Below, piece after piece: positions 18,337 through 32,878 of a stretch of 64,000 nt of DNA. The DNA comes from Deinococcus aerius (GTDB lineage: Bacteria > Deinococcota > Deinococci > Deinococcales > Deinococcaceae), in contig NZ_BFAG01000001.1 of the NCBI RefSeq assembly GCF_002897375.1, forward strand, positions 434,001 through 498,000, read 5' to 3'. The translations under genes and the position numbers were made by a program. The notes below the pieces were generated by a model. That model made no database searches, was not told the DNA's origin, and saw only the letters and a list, made by a program, of their open reading frames with translations. How positions within the stretch are numbered: position 1 is the stretch's first letter; each line of letters opens with the position of its first letter.

Positions 18337-19116
18337 CTACGTCCCCCGCCTCGCCCGGCGCAGGCCCACAAGGAGGGCCGCCGAGCCGAGCGGGATGAGT
18401 GAGCGCGTCTGTCCACCCAATAGCCCTGCCCGCAGGCCCCCCACCGCGAGCCACCGCGCCAGCCTCACCCGTTCGGCGGGGATGGATAGGGGCGCGCGGT
18501 CGCATTGGCTCCGCACGATTTCCGGCGCCGTCAAGGCGCCCGCCAGCCCCAGGGCGGCGAGGGTCAGCGCGTCCGCCGCAAGGCTTCGCCCGCGCCCCAC
18601 CCCCCCCGAAGGCAGCAGGCCCGCGGCCCCCACGAGCCCCGCCGCCCCGGCTGGCGCCCGAAAGGGGTCCGCCCGGGAGGCCGAGAGGGCCAGGGCCACT
18701 CCGGGGACGAGGGCCCCCACCCGCTCGCCCCGCCGGGCCGCCAGGGCCGCCTGCCCGGCGAGGGCGATCAGGTCGGGAAGCGTGGGCCGCTGCCCCACGG
18801 TTGCCGCCAGGACACGCAGGCCGCTGAGCACCGCGAGCCCGGCCAGCGGGTCGGGCGGCCCACCCGGCAGGGCGACGAGGGCCGCGACCGGAAGCGCCGC
18901 GTTCGCCGTTCCGGGGTGGTCGGGGTCGAGTTCCCGCGCCGTGGCCCAGGCCAGGAAGGCGGCCCCTCCCACCTCCAAGGCCTCCCGCCAGGACCGGCCC
19001 AGGAGCCGGGCGCCGAGCGTAGCCACCACGAATCCACCCGCGGCGAGGCGGTTCGACGGCAGCGAGGGCACCAGCGGGCGGGCCAGCGCTGAGGCAGCGG
19101 GGGAGGGGCGCGTCAT
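18337..19116 (-). CDS. Uncharacterised hydrophobic protein
   Basis: 259 residues, Ala/Leu/Gly/Arg-rich, with several short hydrophobic stretches (ALPVAALVALPGG, LAADALTLAALGLAGAL, SLIPLGSAALLVGL) that suggest a weakly hydrophobic multi-pass membrane protein. No family recognised. Starts 13 nt after the TspO-like gene and probably shares its mRNA. Confidence 0.6.
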   Translation of the reverse strand: MTRPSPAASALARPLVPSLPSNRLAAGGFVVATLGARLLGRSWREALEVGGAAFLAWATARELDPDHPGTANAALPVAALVALPGGPPDPLAGLAVLSGLRVLAATVGQRPTLPDLIALAGQAALAARRGERVGALVPGVALALSASRADPFRAPAGAAGLVGAAGLLPSGGVGRGRSLAADALTLAALGLAGALTAPEIVRSQCDRAPLSIPAERVRLARWLAVGGLRAGLLGGQTRSLIPLGSAALLVGLRRARRGT

Positions 19117-19129
19117 GGTGTCACGGTCT

Positions 19130-19882
19130 TTACAGCAGGGGCCGGGGACGCCGGGCGGTCAGGACCGCGCCGACCAGCACCAGGGCCGCGGCGAGGGCCA
19201 CCCCGATCACCACCGCCGTCACGTCCGGCCGGGCGACGTAGACGCCGTAAAAGGCCCAGAGCAGCACCGCCGCGAAGGCGTAGTCCCGAAAGCGCGCCAG
19301 GAAGAACACCCCGAGCAGCGCGGCGATCACGACCAGAAGTGCCGACCAGGCCGGGCCGCCCAGCCCCAGCAGGCCCGCCGTCACTCCCCGGCTCACCAGG
19401 AACGCGGTGATGTTGGCGATCGTCGCCACGCTGATCCAGCCCAGGTAGAGGCTGACCGGCAGGCCCAGGGTCAGCCCCTCGGCGCCCAGCGGCCTCATGC
19501 CGCGCACCCGCAGATACAGCACGGTCAGGCTTGCCAGCAGCGCCAGCATGATGACGACGCTGGTGCCGTAGTTCAGGCTCTGGAAGGCCAGCAGCCACGC
19601 GACGTTCAGGACGTTCGCCAGCAGGAAGGGCCAGGCCAGCCGGTCGTGCCGCGGGCCGCGCTGGGGGGGCAACGCCTGGTACACCGCGAACACCAGCAGG
19701 CCCAGGAAGATCGGCCCCCACACCGCGAAGGTCAGCCCGGCGGGGGTGAAGGCGTTGGGGAGGCTGTCACTGACCTCCTTGTTGCTGTTGCCGAAGAGCG
19801 GCAGCGCGTTGCTGAGGTAGTTCATCACCAGCGTCACGGCGGTGGCGACGAGCAGGATGATCTGGCGCCGAATTCCAGTCAT
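19130..19882 (-). CDS. TspO/MBR-related membrane protein
   Basis: 250 residues with about seven membrane segments. The segment FTPAGLTFAVWGPIFLGLLV and NVLNVAWLLAFQS matches the tryptophan-rich sensory protein group; LGWISVATIANITAFLV is also typical. TspO proteins bind porphyrins or other hydrophobic ligands and affect stress responses, but this larger version is uncharacterised. The ATG follows a CATACT box by 6 nt. Confidence 0.78.
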   Translation of the reverse strand: MTGIRRQIILLVATAVTLVMNYLSNALPLFGNSNKEVSDSLPNAFTPAGLTFAVWGPIFLGLLVFAVYQALPPQRGPRHDRLAWPFLLANVLNVAWLLAFQSLNYGTSVVIMLALLASLTVLYLRVRGMRPLGAEGLTLGLPVSLYLGWISVATIANITAFLVSRGVTAGLLGLGGPAWSALLVVIAALLGVFFLARFRDYAFAAVLLWAFYGVYVARPDVTAVVIGVALAAALVLVGAVLTARRPRPLL

Positions 19883-19943
19883 ACCCCCAGTATGAATCCC
19901 GCCCCACCGTCCGGCTGTCGCAAGGGTGACCGTCTGCGGGCGC

Positions 19944-21122
<1,179 letters not shown>

Positions 21123-21233
21123 GGGCGCATGGTAGCGGGAGAGCGGGCAGGCGGGAGTTCCCGGGAGTTCTCCCGCACATTCCTCACCGGGCGTTCACGG
21201 GCCGTCAGGGGCCGGGCGGGTAGGGTGAGAGCA

Positions 21234-21755
<522 letters not shown>

Positions 21756-21764
21756 GGGCAGGCG

Positions 21765-21807
21765 GGGCGGCGGCCGGGGGACTCTTTCCCTCTGGCCGCC
21801 GCCCTTT
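21765..21807 (+). terminator. Rho-independent terminator
   Basis: 11-bp perfect stem GGGCGGCGGCC / GGCCGCCGCCC with a loop containing its own G/C pairs, followed by TTTCG, 10 nt after the secreted protein gene. Confidence 0.85.
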
Positions 21808-21869
21808 CGTCGCCGGGAGAATGTGACCTGTAATAGGTCTGTTTGACCGGCGCCGCTACAATAGACCGC

Positions 21870-22664
21870 GTGCAGGAATTTCGTGAGACGCAGGCTATCG
21901 CTCGGCGCCGTGTGCTGGCGCGGCGCGGTGGCGTGCAGAGCGAGGCGGGCGAGTGGCGCGGCCTCCCGGTGTTCGTGAAAACCCTGCTGACGGGCGACCC
22001 CGAGGCCGCCCTGCGCTTTGACCACGAGGGGCGAATCGCGGGCAGCCTGACCCACCCGTTGATCGTGCCGCTGCTGGCCCGCAGCCCCAATCAACTGATC
22101 TTCCCCTTTGTGGAGGGCGGCACCCTGCGGGAACGGGTGGAAGGCGGTCCCCTGCCGCTCCCCGAGGCGCTGGAGGTCGCCTGCGGGGTGCTGGAGGCGG
22201 CCGAGTACCTGCACGCGCAGGGGGTCACCCACCACGACCTGAAGCCCGAGAACGTGCTGCTGGTGAAGGGCCGTGAGCGCAGCGAGTGCGTGCGGCTCAT
22301 CGACTTCGGCATGAGCCACTCGCGCGCCCTGCCCCTGGACGTGCATGACGGCACCCGCATGGGCACCCCGCACTTCATGGCCCCCGAGCAGTTCCGCGGC
22401 GTGCGCGGCGACCCCCGCAGCGACCTGTACTCCGCCGCGGTGCTGCTTTTCGACTGCCTGTGCGGCTTTCCCCCCTACGAGGACGCCCTGGGCTGGCTCG
22501 TCGGGCTGCGCGGGGACCGCGCCCCGCTCCCCGGCCCGCCCGCCCTGCACCCCATCCTCTGCGCGGCCCTGAGCCGCGACCCGGAAGACCGCCCCGCCAG
22601 CGCCGCCGAGATGCGCGCGGCCCTGATGGAGGTGGCGCGGGAACTGGAGTGCCGTTGCCCCTGA
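21870..22664 (+). CDS. Small Ser/Thr protein kinase
   Basis: 264 residues from GTG 21870, set by the TACAAT box 7 nt upstream. Kinase fold with ATP lysine VFVKTLL, catalytic THHDLKPENVLL (His replaces the usual Arg of HRD), DFG in RLIDFGMSHS, MAPEQFRG and SDLYSAAVLLFDCL. A canonical glycine loop is not seen; ARRGGVQSEAGEW takes its place. It has no sensor or membrane domain. The next gene holA starts inside its 3' end, so the kinase is transcribed together with a replication subunit. Confidence 0.87.
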   Translation: MQEFRETQAIARRRVLARRGGVQSEAGEWRGLPVFVKTLLTGDPEAALRFDHEGRIAGSLTHPLIVPLLARSPNQLIFPFVEGGTLRERVEGGPLPLPEALEVACGVLEAAEYLHAQGVTHHDLKPENVLLVKGRERSECVRLIDFGMSHSRALPLDVHDGTRMGTPHFMAPEQFRGVRGDPRSDLYSAAVLLFDCLCGFPPYEDALGWLVGLRGDRAPLPGPPALHPILCAALSRDPEDRPASAAEMRAALMEVARELECRCP

Positions 22665-23557
22665 TCGCCTTCAGCGGGAACCGCTTCCTGGCCGAGGAGG
22701 CCCTGCGCGAAACCCTCGCCGCCCGGGGGCTCAGCGTCCGCGACCTGCCCCGGCTGGCGGGCGAGGACGTGACCGCCGAGGCCGCCGCGTCGCTCCTCGC
22801 CCCCAGCCTCTTCGGGGACGGGGGCCTGATCGTGGACCTCGCCGGGGTCAAGCCCGACAAGGCGCTCCTCGACCTCCTCGCGTCCGCCCCCGTCACGGTC
22901 GCGGTCCTCGACGAGTCGCCCCCCGCCACCCGTGTCAAGCTCTACGAGGGCCGCGGGGAACACGTCACCTCGCCCGCCCCCCAGAAGACGGGCGACGTGG
23001 CGGGCTGGGTGGGCCAGCGCGCCAGGAAGCTGGGCCTGAAGCTCGACCGCGACGCTGCCCTCTACCTCGCGGAGGTCTTCGGCCCCGACCTGACGGGGAT
23101 CGCCGGGGAGCTAAACAAGCTCGAACTGCTCGACCCGCCCCTCACCGCCGACCTCGTGCGGCGGGTGGTGGGCCGCGAGCCGCCCGGGGATTCCTTCGCC
23201 ATGCTGGGGGCGGCGACCACCGGGAAGCCCGGCGAGGCCGTCACCCAGCTCCGCCGCCTGCTCGCCAGCGGCGAGGACCCCTTCAAGCTGATGGGCGCGG
23301 TCGTGTGGCAGTACAGCCTCGTCGCCCGCTGCGTGGCCCTGACCCAGGAGGAGGGGCGCGTGACGGAGGGGGTCGCCGCCCAGCGCCTCGGCGTCAAGCC
23401 CTATCCCGCCAAAAAGGCCCTGGAGGTCGCCCGCCGCCTGAACGAGGCGAAGATCCGCGCCCACCTGGCCCGCATCCTCGACGCCGACCTCGCCATGAAG
23501 CGGGGGCTGGACCCGGGGGCGACGCTCGAACGCCTGATCGTGCAGCTCAGCGTGTAG
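22649..23557 (+). CDS. holA: DNA polymerase III delta subunit HolA
   Basis: 302 residues; the clamp-loader wrench that opens the beta ring. Sequence LIAFSGNRFLAEEALRETLAARG at the start, GPDLTGIAGELNKLELL in the middle (typical of HolA), GREPPGDSFAMLGA and VWQYSLVARCVALTQEEG. Two starts are possible, GTG 22649 or TTG 22655; both overlap the kinase gene 3' end, implying translational coupling. Confidence 0.9.
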   Translation: MPLPLIAFSGNRFLAEEALRETLAARGLSVRDLPRLAGEDVTAEAAASLLAPSLFGDGGLIVDLAGVKPDKALLDLLASAPVTVAVLDESPPATRVKLYEGRGEHVTSPAPQKTGDVAGWVGQRARKLGLKLDRDAALYLAEVFGPDLTGIAGELNKLELLDPPLTADLVRRVVGREPPGDSFAMLGAATTGKPGEAVTQLRRLLASGEDPFKLMGAVVWQYSLVARCVALTQEEGRVTEGVAAQRLGVKPYPAKKALEVARRLNEAKIRAHLARILDADLAMKRGLDPGATLERLIVQLSV

Positions 23558-23595
23558 GGCCGTTTCGCCCCCCGCCGTTGGTTAGGATGGCGGGC

Positions 23596-24033
<438 letters not shown>

Positions 24034-24034
24034 G

Positions 24035-24127
24035 AGCGGTCAGCTATCAGCCGTCAGCAGAAGAAGAAAGGGACGCCCCAGCGCAAGCCGGGGTGTTTCT
24101 CTTTCTGATCGCTGACGGCTGACCGCT
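24035..24127. repeat. Long nested hairpin element
   Basis: Outer arms GCGGTCAGCTATCAGCCGTCAGC (in two blocks) and GCTGACGGCTGACCGC, inner arms AGAAAGGGACGCCCC and GGGGTGTTTCTCTTTCT around AGCGCAAGCC. Almost the whole 93 nt can pair. It lies between convergent genes and could end transcription both ways. Related to the unit at 11166-11228. Confidence 0.75.
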
Positions 24128-24132
24128 TCCCC

Positions 24133-25122
24133 CTACCTCTGCGGCTCGATGACCACCTTCCCCGTCGTCTTGCGGTCCAGGATGTCCTGAAAGGCGCGGG
24201 CGCTCTCGGCCAGGGGATAGGTGGGGCCGACCTGGGGGACGACCTTCCCGCTTCCGACGAGGGCGGTGAGGGCCTGCGCGGCCTCGCGCGTCGCCTCCGC
24301 GTCCTGCATCAGGGGCATCAGCCACAGCCCCGTCACGGTCAGGTTGCGCTTCATGAGTTCGACGGGGCGCAGGGTCGCCTGCTCGCGGCTCGCGTTCCCG
24401 ATCACGATGATGCGGCCACGAGGAGCAGCCATGTCCAGGCTCTCCTGGAACCGCTTGCCGCCCACGACCTCCAGGATGAGCGGCACGCCCTTTCCACCAG
24501 CCGCCTCGCGCACCTTCTGCACGCGCTCGGGGTCATCTTGCAGCAGGGTCACGTCGGCGCCGAGATTCCGGGCGAGCTCCAGTTTTTCCCCGGTGCTCGC
24601 CATAGCGATGACGTTCATCCCGAGCGCCTTGGCGAGCTGGATGGAGGCCGTGCCCAGCGCCCCTGCCGCCGCCTGCACCAGCACCCACTCGCCTTCCTGC
24701 CCGTGCCCCAGCGTCTTCAGGCCGTGGTAAGCCGTGAAGTACGACACTGGGAAGGCGGCGGCTTGTGCGGCGGTGAAACTCTGCGGCACCGGGACCAGCG
24801 CGGCGGCGGGGGAGACGGCGTACTCGGCCAGGCCCCCGCGACCGCCCAGGCTGGCGACCCGCTGGCCGACCTCCACCCCCGTCACGCCCTCACCCAGCGC
24901 GTCCACAGTCCCGGCGAACTCCATGCCCGGCGTGTACGGCACCCGCGTGCGCGTCAGGTACTCGCCCGCCACCGCGAGCACGTCCGCGAAGTTGATGCCC
25001 ACCGCCTCCACCCGCAAGCGGACCTCGCCGGGGCCGGGCTGGGGGATGGGTACGTCGCGCAGTTCCATCACGTCGGGGGGCCCCAGGCGCTCGACGACGA
25101 CGGCTCTCATGGTGTCGCTCAT
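24133..25122 (-). CDS. Zinc-independent NADPH:quinone oxidoreductase
   Basis: 329 residues of the MDR superfamily, QOR type. GINFADVLAVAGEYL, PGMEFAGTV, the nucleotide loop AAAGALGTASIQLAKALGMNVIAM, and LWLMPLMQDAEATREAAQALT. No structural zinc Cys cluster. Start MSDTM at 25122 is supported by TATGCT 6 nt upstream. Divergent from the fadB-like operon and sharing its regulatory gap, so it may be an enoyl-CoA or crotonyl-CoA reductase-like enzyme; this is inference. Confidence 0.88.
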   Translation of the reverse strand: MSDTMRAVVVERLGPPDVMELRDVPIPQPGPGEVRLRVEAVGINFADVLAVAGEYLTRTRVPYTPGMEFAGTVDALGEGVTGVEVGQRVASLGGRGGLAEYAVSPAAALVPVPQSFTAAQAAAFPVSYFTAYHGLKTLGHGQEGEWVLVQAAAGALGTASIQLAKALGMNVIAMASTGEKLELARNLGADVTLLQDDPERVQKVREAAGGKGVPLILEVVGGKRFQESLDMAAPRGRIIVIGNASREQATLRPVELMKRNLTVTGLWLMPLMQDAEATREAAQALTALVGSGKVVPQVGPTYPLAESARAFQDILDRKTTGKVVIEPQR

Positions 25123-25154
25123 GGCCGGAGCATACCCGACTGTTCCCCGAAAAG

Positions 25155-25187
25155 TGAACGCGCACGTACATCCTGAACGCGCACGTA
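25155..25187. promoter_or_regulatory. Tandem 14-bp direct repeats at fad promoter
   Basis: TGAACGCGCACGTA occurs twice (25155-25168, 25174-25187) with a 19-bp period, in the divergent gap, directly next to TTGACC (25189-25194) that has a weak -10 (AAGCAT) 17 nt on. A likely binding site for a regulator of the beta-oxidation genes. Confidence 0.65.
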
Positions 25188-25246
25188 TTTGACCCCACCC
25201 GCTTCCCGTGGAAGCATGGGGCGCACATCACCCCAGGAGGCAGCGC

Positions 25247-27322
<2,076 letters not shown>

Positions 27323-27326
27323 GCGT

Positions 27327-27770
27327 ATGACCGTCCAGGTGCGCGTGCTGGGTGAAGGGGAGGCGGACGTGCTGCGAAACGTCGCCCCCGGCGTCTTCGA
27401 CTACGACCTCCGGCCCGACTCGCTGGCTGCCTTCTTCTCGGACCCCCGGCACCATCTGGTTGTCGCAGTGGACGGCGAGACCGTGGTGGGCATGGCGGGC
27501 GGCTTCCACTACGTTCACCCGGACAAGGCGCCCGAGCTGTACATCAACGAGGTCGGCGTGGCCGACGGCTATCAGGGGCAGGGCCTGGGCCGCCGGATGC
27601 TCGACGCCCTGCTCGCGCACGCCCGGACGCTCGGCTGCGTGGCCGCCTGGGTCCTCACCGAGGAGGACAACATCGCCGCCCGCCGCCTCTACGCCTCCGC
27701 CGGGGGCGAGGAGCAAGCGGGCGTGGTGATGAGCCTGTTCGGCCTGAAAAGCAGGGCGCGACTTGAGTAG
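27327..27770 (+). CDS. GNAT family N-acetyltransferase
   Basis: 147 residues, 4 nt after the fadB-like stop. Acetyl-CoA motif VADGYQGQGLGRRMLDALLAHAR and EDNIAARRLYASAGGEE. The pattern resembles aminoglycoside 3-N-acetyltransferase I (AAC(3)-I) and related proteins, but the substrate here is unknown. Confidence 0.88.
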   Translation: MTVQVRVLGEGEADVLRNVAPGVFDYDLRPDSLAAFFSDPRHHLVVAVDGETVVGMAGGFHYVHPDKAPELYINEVGVADGYQGQGLGRRMLDALLAHARTLGCVAAWVLTEEDNIAARRLYASAGGEEQAGVVMSLFGLKSRARLE

Positions 27771-28023
27771 GCCTTGCGATTTGCGGCTCAATGCTATCTG
27801 GCACTTTTGCGGGCAGCATCGACTGTTGATGGAGCATGTGGATTCATGTGCGTGCTTCTACTGTTTCGCTCAATTCAAGGCCAGCGATATCAAGACGTGG
27901 ATTGATGATGACGAAACAGCTCTGTGCCCGCATTGTGGAATGGATACCGTCCTTCCCGACGTGCCGCTCTATACCCTCGACAAAGACCTTCTGACCGAGA
28001 TGCACCGCTACTTCTTCTCGTAA
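27763..28023 (+). CDS. Small zinc-ribbon protein, stray gene
   Basis: 86 residues if translation begins at TTG 27763, overlapping the GNAT stop by 8 nt. Two Cys pairs, CACFYC and CPHCGMD, flank a [16 protein letters not shown] segment. Proteins of this kind (CFYC...W.DDG.TA.CP.CG.D) are common, uncharacterised lone cytoplasmic proteins. G+C is about 52% in the two rows counted, well under its neighbours, so it looks inserted between fadB-like and thiolase genes. An internal ATG at 27829 would remove the N-terminal helix. Confidence 0.7.
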   Translation: MSRPCDLRLNAIWHFCGQHRLLMEHVDSCACFYCFAQFKASDIKTWIDDDETALCPHCGMDTVLPDVPLYTLDKDLLTEMHRYFFS

Positions 28024-28040
28024 CCTCAAGGAGTCTCCCC

Positions 28041-29222
<1,182 letters not shown>

Positions 29223-29262
29223 GGAACGCTCCCGGCTCGCCCTGAGCAGGTGGGCAATCGGT

Positions 29263-29292
29263 GCCCCGGCCTCGCGTGGTCGGGGCCTTCTC
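29263..29292 (+). terminator. Terminator after thiolase gene
   Basis: Stem GCCCCG / CGGGGC around a 12-nt loop followed by CTTCTCCT. Weak T-tract but well placed. Confidence 0.55.
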
Positions 29293-29305
29293 CTCCCACA
29301 AACGT

Positions 29306-29315
29306 TTAACGTTAA
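29306..29315. promoter_or_regulatory. Operator candidate TTAACGTTAA at dioxygenase promoter
   Basis: Perfect 10-bp palindrome, overlapping a repeat of AACGTT, located 5 nt before the TACGAT -10 box (29321-29326). The form is like sites for MarR-type quinone/phenol sensors that control ring-cleaving dioxygenases. Confidence 0.6.
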
Positions 29316-29332
29316 GCGGTTACGATAGAGGC

Positions 29333-30310
29333 ATGACGACCTCTCCTCTCATTCCCCACGGACTGCACCACGTTACCGCGGTAACGGCAAATGCCCAGGC
29401 GAACCTCGACTTCTACACCGGCGTGCTCGGCCTGCGCCTGGTCAAGAAGACGGTGAATCAGGACGACGTGACGGCGTACCACCTCTTCTTCGCGGATGGG
29501 GCGGGGAGTCCGGGGAGTGACCTGACCTTTTTCGAGTGGCCCGTGCCGCCCGAGGTGCCCGGGAACAACTCCATTACCCGGACGGGGCTGAGGGTGCCGA
29601 TCGGCAGCCTGGACTGGTGGGCGAATCACCTGCGGGGGCATGGCTTGGAGATCACGCCCGTCACCCGCGCGGGCCGTGCCCACCTCGATTTTGCCGACCC
29701 GGAGGGCCAGCGCCTCAGCCTGGTGGAGGGCGGGCCGGGGGGCGTGCCCTGGGAGCGCAGCCCCATTCCTGCCGAACACCAGATCCTCGGGCTCGGCCCC
29801 GCCGAACTCACCCTGCCCGGCCTGTTCCCGACCGAGCGGGTGCTGACGCGGGCGTACAGCCTCCAGGCGGCGGGAACCTACCCCGACCCGGAGAACCCTG
29901 AGCGGACGGTCCACGTCTATGCGATGGGGGAGGGCGGCCCTCACGCCGAACTTCACCTGCGCCTTGCCCCCTCATTGCCCCCGGCTCGTCCCGGAGCAGG
30001 CGGCGTCCACCACCTCGCCCTGCGCGTGCGGGACGACGAGTACCACGCCTGGAACGCGCGGCTGAGCGGGCTGGGCCTGCGCACGAGCGGTGAGGTGGAC
30101 CGCCACTGGTTCCATTCCATCTACTACCGCGAGCCGCAGGGCATCCTGATCGAACTCGCGACCGACGGCCCCGGCTTCGCGGTAGACGAGGACCCCGCCC
30201 ATCTTGGCGAGACGCTGGTGCTCGCGCCCTTCCTGGAACCGCGCCGGGCAAGCATCGAGGCGGGGTTGAAACCGCTGGTGGTCGGGGCGGGGGCAGCCGC
30301 CGGGCGCTAG
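29333..30310 (+). CDS. Ring-cleaving dioxygenase, glyoxalase fold (MhqO-like)
   Basis: 325 residues with two VOC modules: [33 protein letters not shown] at the start and [25 protein letters not shown] in the second half, and [21 protein letters not shown]. Metal ligands likely His of GLHHVT, Glu of TFFEW, His of GVHHLA and Glu of ILIELA. Bacillus MhqO acts in quinone detoxification. Leaderless ATG 6 nt after TACGAT. Confidence 0.92.
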   Translation: MTTSPLIPHGLHHVTAVTANAQANLDFYTGVLGLRLVKKTVNQDDVTAYHLFFADGAGSPGSDLTFFEWPVPPEVPGNNSITRTGLRVPIGSLDWWANHLRGHGLEITPVTRAGRAHLDFADPEGQRLSLVEGGPGGVPWERSPIPAEHQILGLGPAELTLPGLFPTERVLTRAYSLQAAGTYPDPENPERTVHVYAMGEGGPHAELHLRLAPSLPPARPGAGGVHHLALRVRDDEYHAWNARLSGLGLRTSGEVDRHWFHSIYYREPQGILIELATDGPGFAVDEDPAHLGETLVLAPFLEPRRASIEAGLKPLVVGAGAAAGR

Positions 30311-30374
30311 GCCAGTCCCTCCAGGGCAAGCGCGAGGTCGGGTTTTGGCAGGGCTGGCTGCGGTCAACCCCTCA

Positions 30375-30408
30375 GTCAGCTTCGCTGACAGCTCCCCTCA
30401 AGGGGAGC
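30375..30408. repeat. Double-hairpin intergenic repeat
   Basis: GTCAGC/GCTGAC with a 3-nt loop, then GCTCCCCT/AGGGGAGC with a 2-nt gap. This type of CCCCTCAGTCAGC...GCTCCCC unit is a dispersed repeat found in many bacteria. Confidence 0.65.
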
Positions 30409-30470
30409 CGGGTACGCCCCTGACCCGCCAGGAACCCGAGTCTGTCGCCTCCCTGCAAACGCCCGATGTG

Positions 30471-30500
30471 CAATACGGAAAACACCGTTCGATACGGATT
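30471..30500. promoter_or_regulatory. Repeated ATACGGA half-sites
   Basis: ATACGGA at 30473 and 30492 (19-bp period) with a CCGT in between that makes overlapping inverted pairs ACGG-N6-CCGT and CCGT-N5-ACGG. Looks like a TetR-type operator without a neighbouring regulator gene; the CAP gene starts 110 nt downstream. Confidence 0.45.
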
Positions 30501-30609
30501 TTGTTCTCCCTATAGGGGCCTCGCGGAGCTGCACCGCGGGGGGGCTAAACGGGGCGGCGCCAACCCTATACCCACCCGCCCTCCCCCTTTCCGTTAAGCT
30601 GACCCCTAC

Positions 30610-31101
30610 ATGCTCTGTGCCAAACTCACCTTTCTGGCGGGTGTGCTGGCCGCGCTGACCTTCCTGAGCGCCCAGGCGCAGTCTGCCGCCGAGGCGCAAC
30701 TGCTCGCGGGGCTCAACCAGGCCCGGGCGCGGGGGGTGACCTGCCCCGCCGTGGGCCGCCGCCCGGTGGGCGCGCCGCTCCTCGCCAGCGCCGCCCACGC
30801 CCTCGCCGCCCGGACTCAGGCGGGGTACATGGGCAGGAGCGGACGCATCAGCCACATCGGCACGGGGGGCAGCACGCCCCGCGTCCGGGCGGCGAGCACG
30901 GGCGTCACGGCGGCCAGCGTCACCGAGATCATCTACCTGGGCTCGGGCGTAAACCCCCAGGCGGCGGTGCGCTGGTGGCTGCATTCGCCGGTCCACTGCG
31001 TGGTCCTGACCGATCCCCGCTACACCCACGCGGGGGCGAGCGTGGTGCAGGGCTCGCGCGGCACGGCCTACGTGGTCGTGCTGAGCAGTCGCCCGCGCTG
31101 A
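30610..31101 (+). CDS. Secreted CAP-domain protein
   Basis: 163 residues. Signal peptide [24 protein letters not shown], then a CAP/SCP-PR1 fold: [52 protein letters not shown] and [18 protein letters not shown]. Two Cys (VTC and HC) may form a disulfide. Role unknown; bacterial CAP proteins are often spore or envelope proteins. TAAGCT box 9 nt before ATG. Confidence 0.82.
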   Translation: MLCAKLTFLAGVLAALTFLSAQAQSAAEAQLLAGLNQARARGVTCPAVGRRPVGAPLLASAAHALAARTQAGYMGRSGRISHIGTGGSTPRVRAASTGVTAASVTEIIYLGSGVNPQAAVRWWLHSPVHCVVLTDPRYTHAGASVVQGSRGTAYVVVLSSRPR

Positions 31102-31203
31102 GAAAGTAGCTTTCGTTGCTGGATCAGAAGGCGGTGAGGAGAGGGCCACGGCACCGTTTCGCCACCTCACCCGCGCGTCACGTGGCGGGAGGACCATCGG
31201 GAC

Positions 31204-31862
31204 ATGACAGACCTTTCCGCGGCCAGTTCTTCCCCCTCCACGCTGGCCGCGGACACTCCGGTCAGTGCCCAGCGAACCGCCCGCCTCACCGCGTTCGACG
31301 CCTGGAGGGGCCTGACCGTGCTGCTGATGCTGCTGGTGAACAACGTGGCGCTGGGGAGCCACATGCCCGCGCAACTCGTTCACGCGCCCTTCGGCGGGAT
31401 GACGCTGACCGACCTGGTGTTTCCCTGGTTCCTGTTCTGCGCGGGGGCGGCGCTGCCCTTCTCGCTCGCCGCGATGCCCCGGGCCGGGGTGACAGGGTGG
31501 GCGCGGGTACGCCGGTCGCTGGAACGGGCCGTCCTGCTGTACCTGGTCGGCGCCTTCCTCACGAGCGTCACGCTGGGGGCCTTTGACCTGGGGCTGGGCG
31601 TGCTGCAACTCATCGCGCTCGCCACGCTGGGTGCGGCGCTGCTGGGGGACTGCGGGGCCGCTGGCAGGCGCCGATCGCTGCCGGGCTGCTCCTGGGGTAC
31701 GGCGCCTTTCTGGCCTATGGGCGGCACCCCGCGGGAATAGGCATCGTCTCCGAGACGGCCAATCCCGTACAGGCGGTGAACCAGACGCTGCTCGCCCCGT
31801 GGGGCCTGCGCGGGCTGCTCTCGGTGATTCCCACGACCGCGCTCGTGCTGCTGGGCAGCCTG
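31204..31862 (+). pseudogene. Broken heparan-glucosaminide acetyltransferase-like membrane protein
   Basis: N-terminal half of a NagX/COG4299-type acyltransferase: [54 protein letters not shown]. The first frame ends at 31740 after nonsense sequence from about 31650; adding a C there (GAC to GACC) restores [20 protein letters not shown] and continues in frame to [19 protein letters not shown]. After six helices the family sequence stops and the frame runs into deacetylase sequence, so about 150 C-terminal residues seem absent. SD GGGAGGA before ATG. Confidence 0.75.
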
Positions 31863-32755
<893 letters not shown>

Positions 32756-32780
32756 GCGGGCTGGTATGGCCCAGCGCATT

Positions 32781-32798
32781 TGACGAAAAACTTCGTCA
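32781..32798. other. Small perfect hairpin between convergent genes
   Basis: TGACGAA-AAAC-TTCGTCA, 7-bp stem and 4-nt loop, lacking a T-tract. In the 123-nt gap between the deacetylase and the chromate transporter stop. Confidence 0.5.
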
Positions 32799-32878
32799 TG
32801 CGGAGCGGAAATTCCCTGGGCGTGATGTGGGGACCCTTCGCCTCGCCCAGGGGGCCAGGCCTTCTTGGGTCGGGTGCG

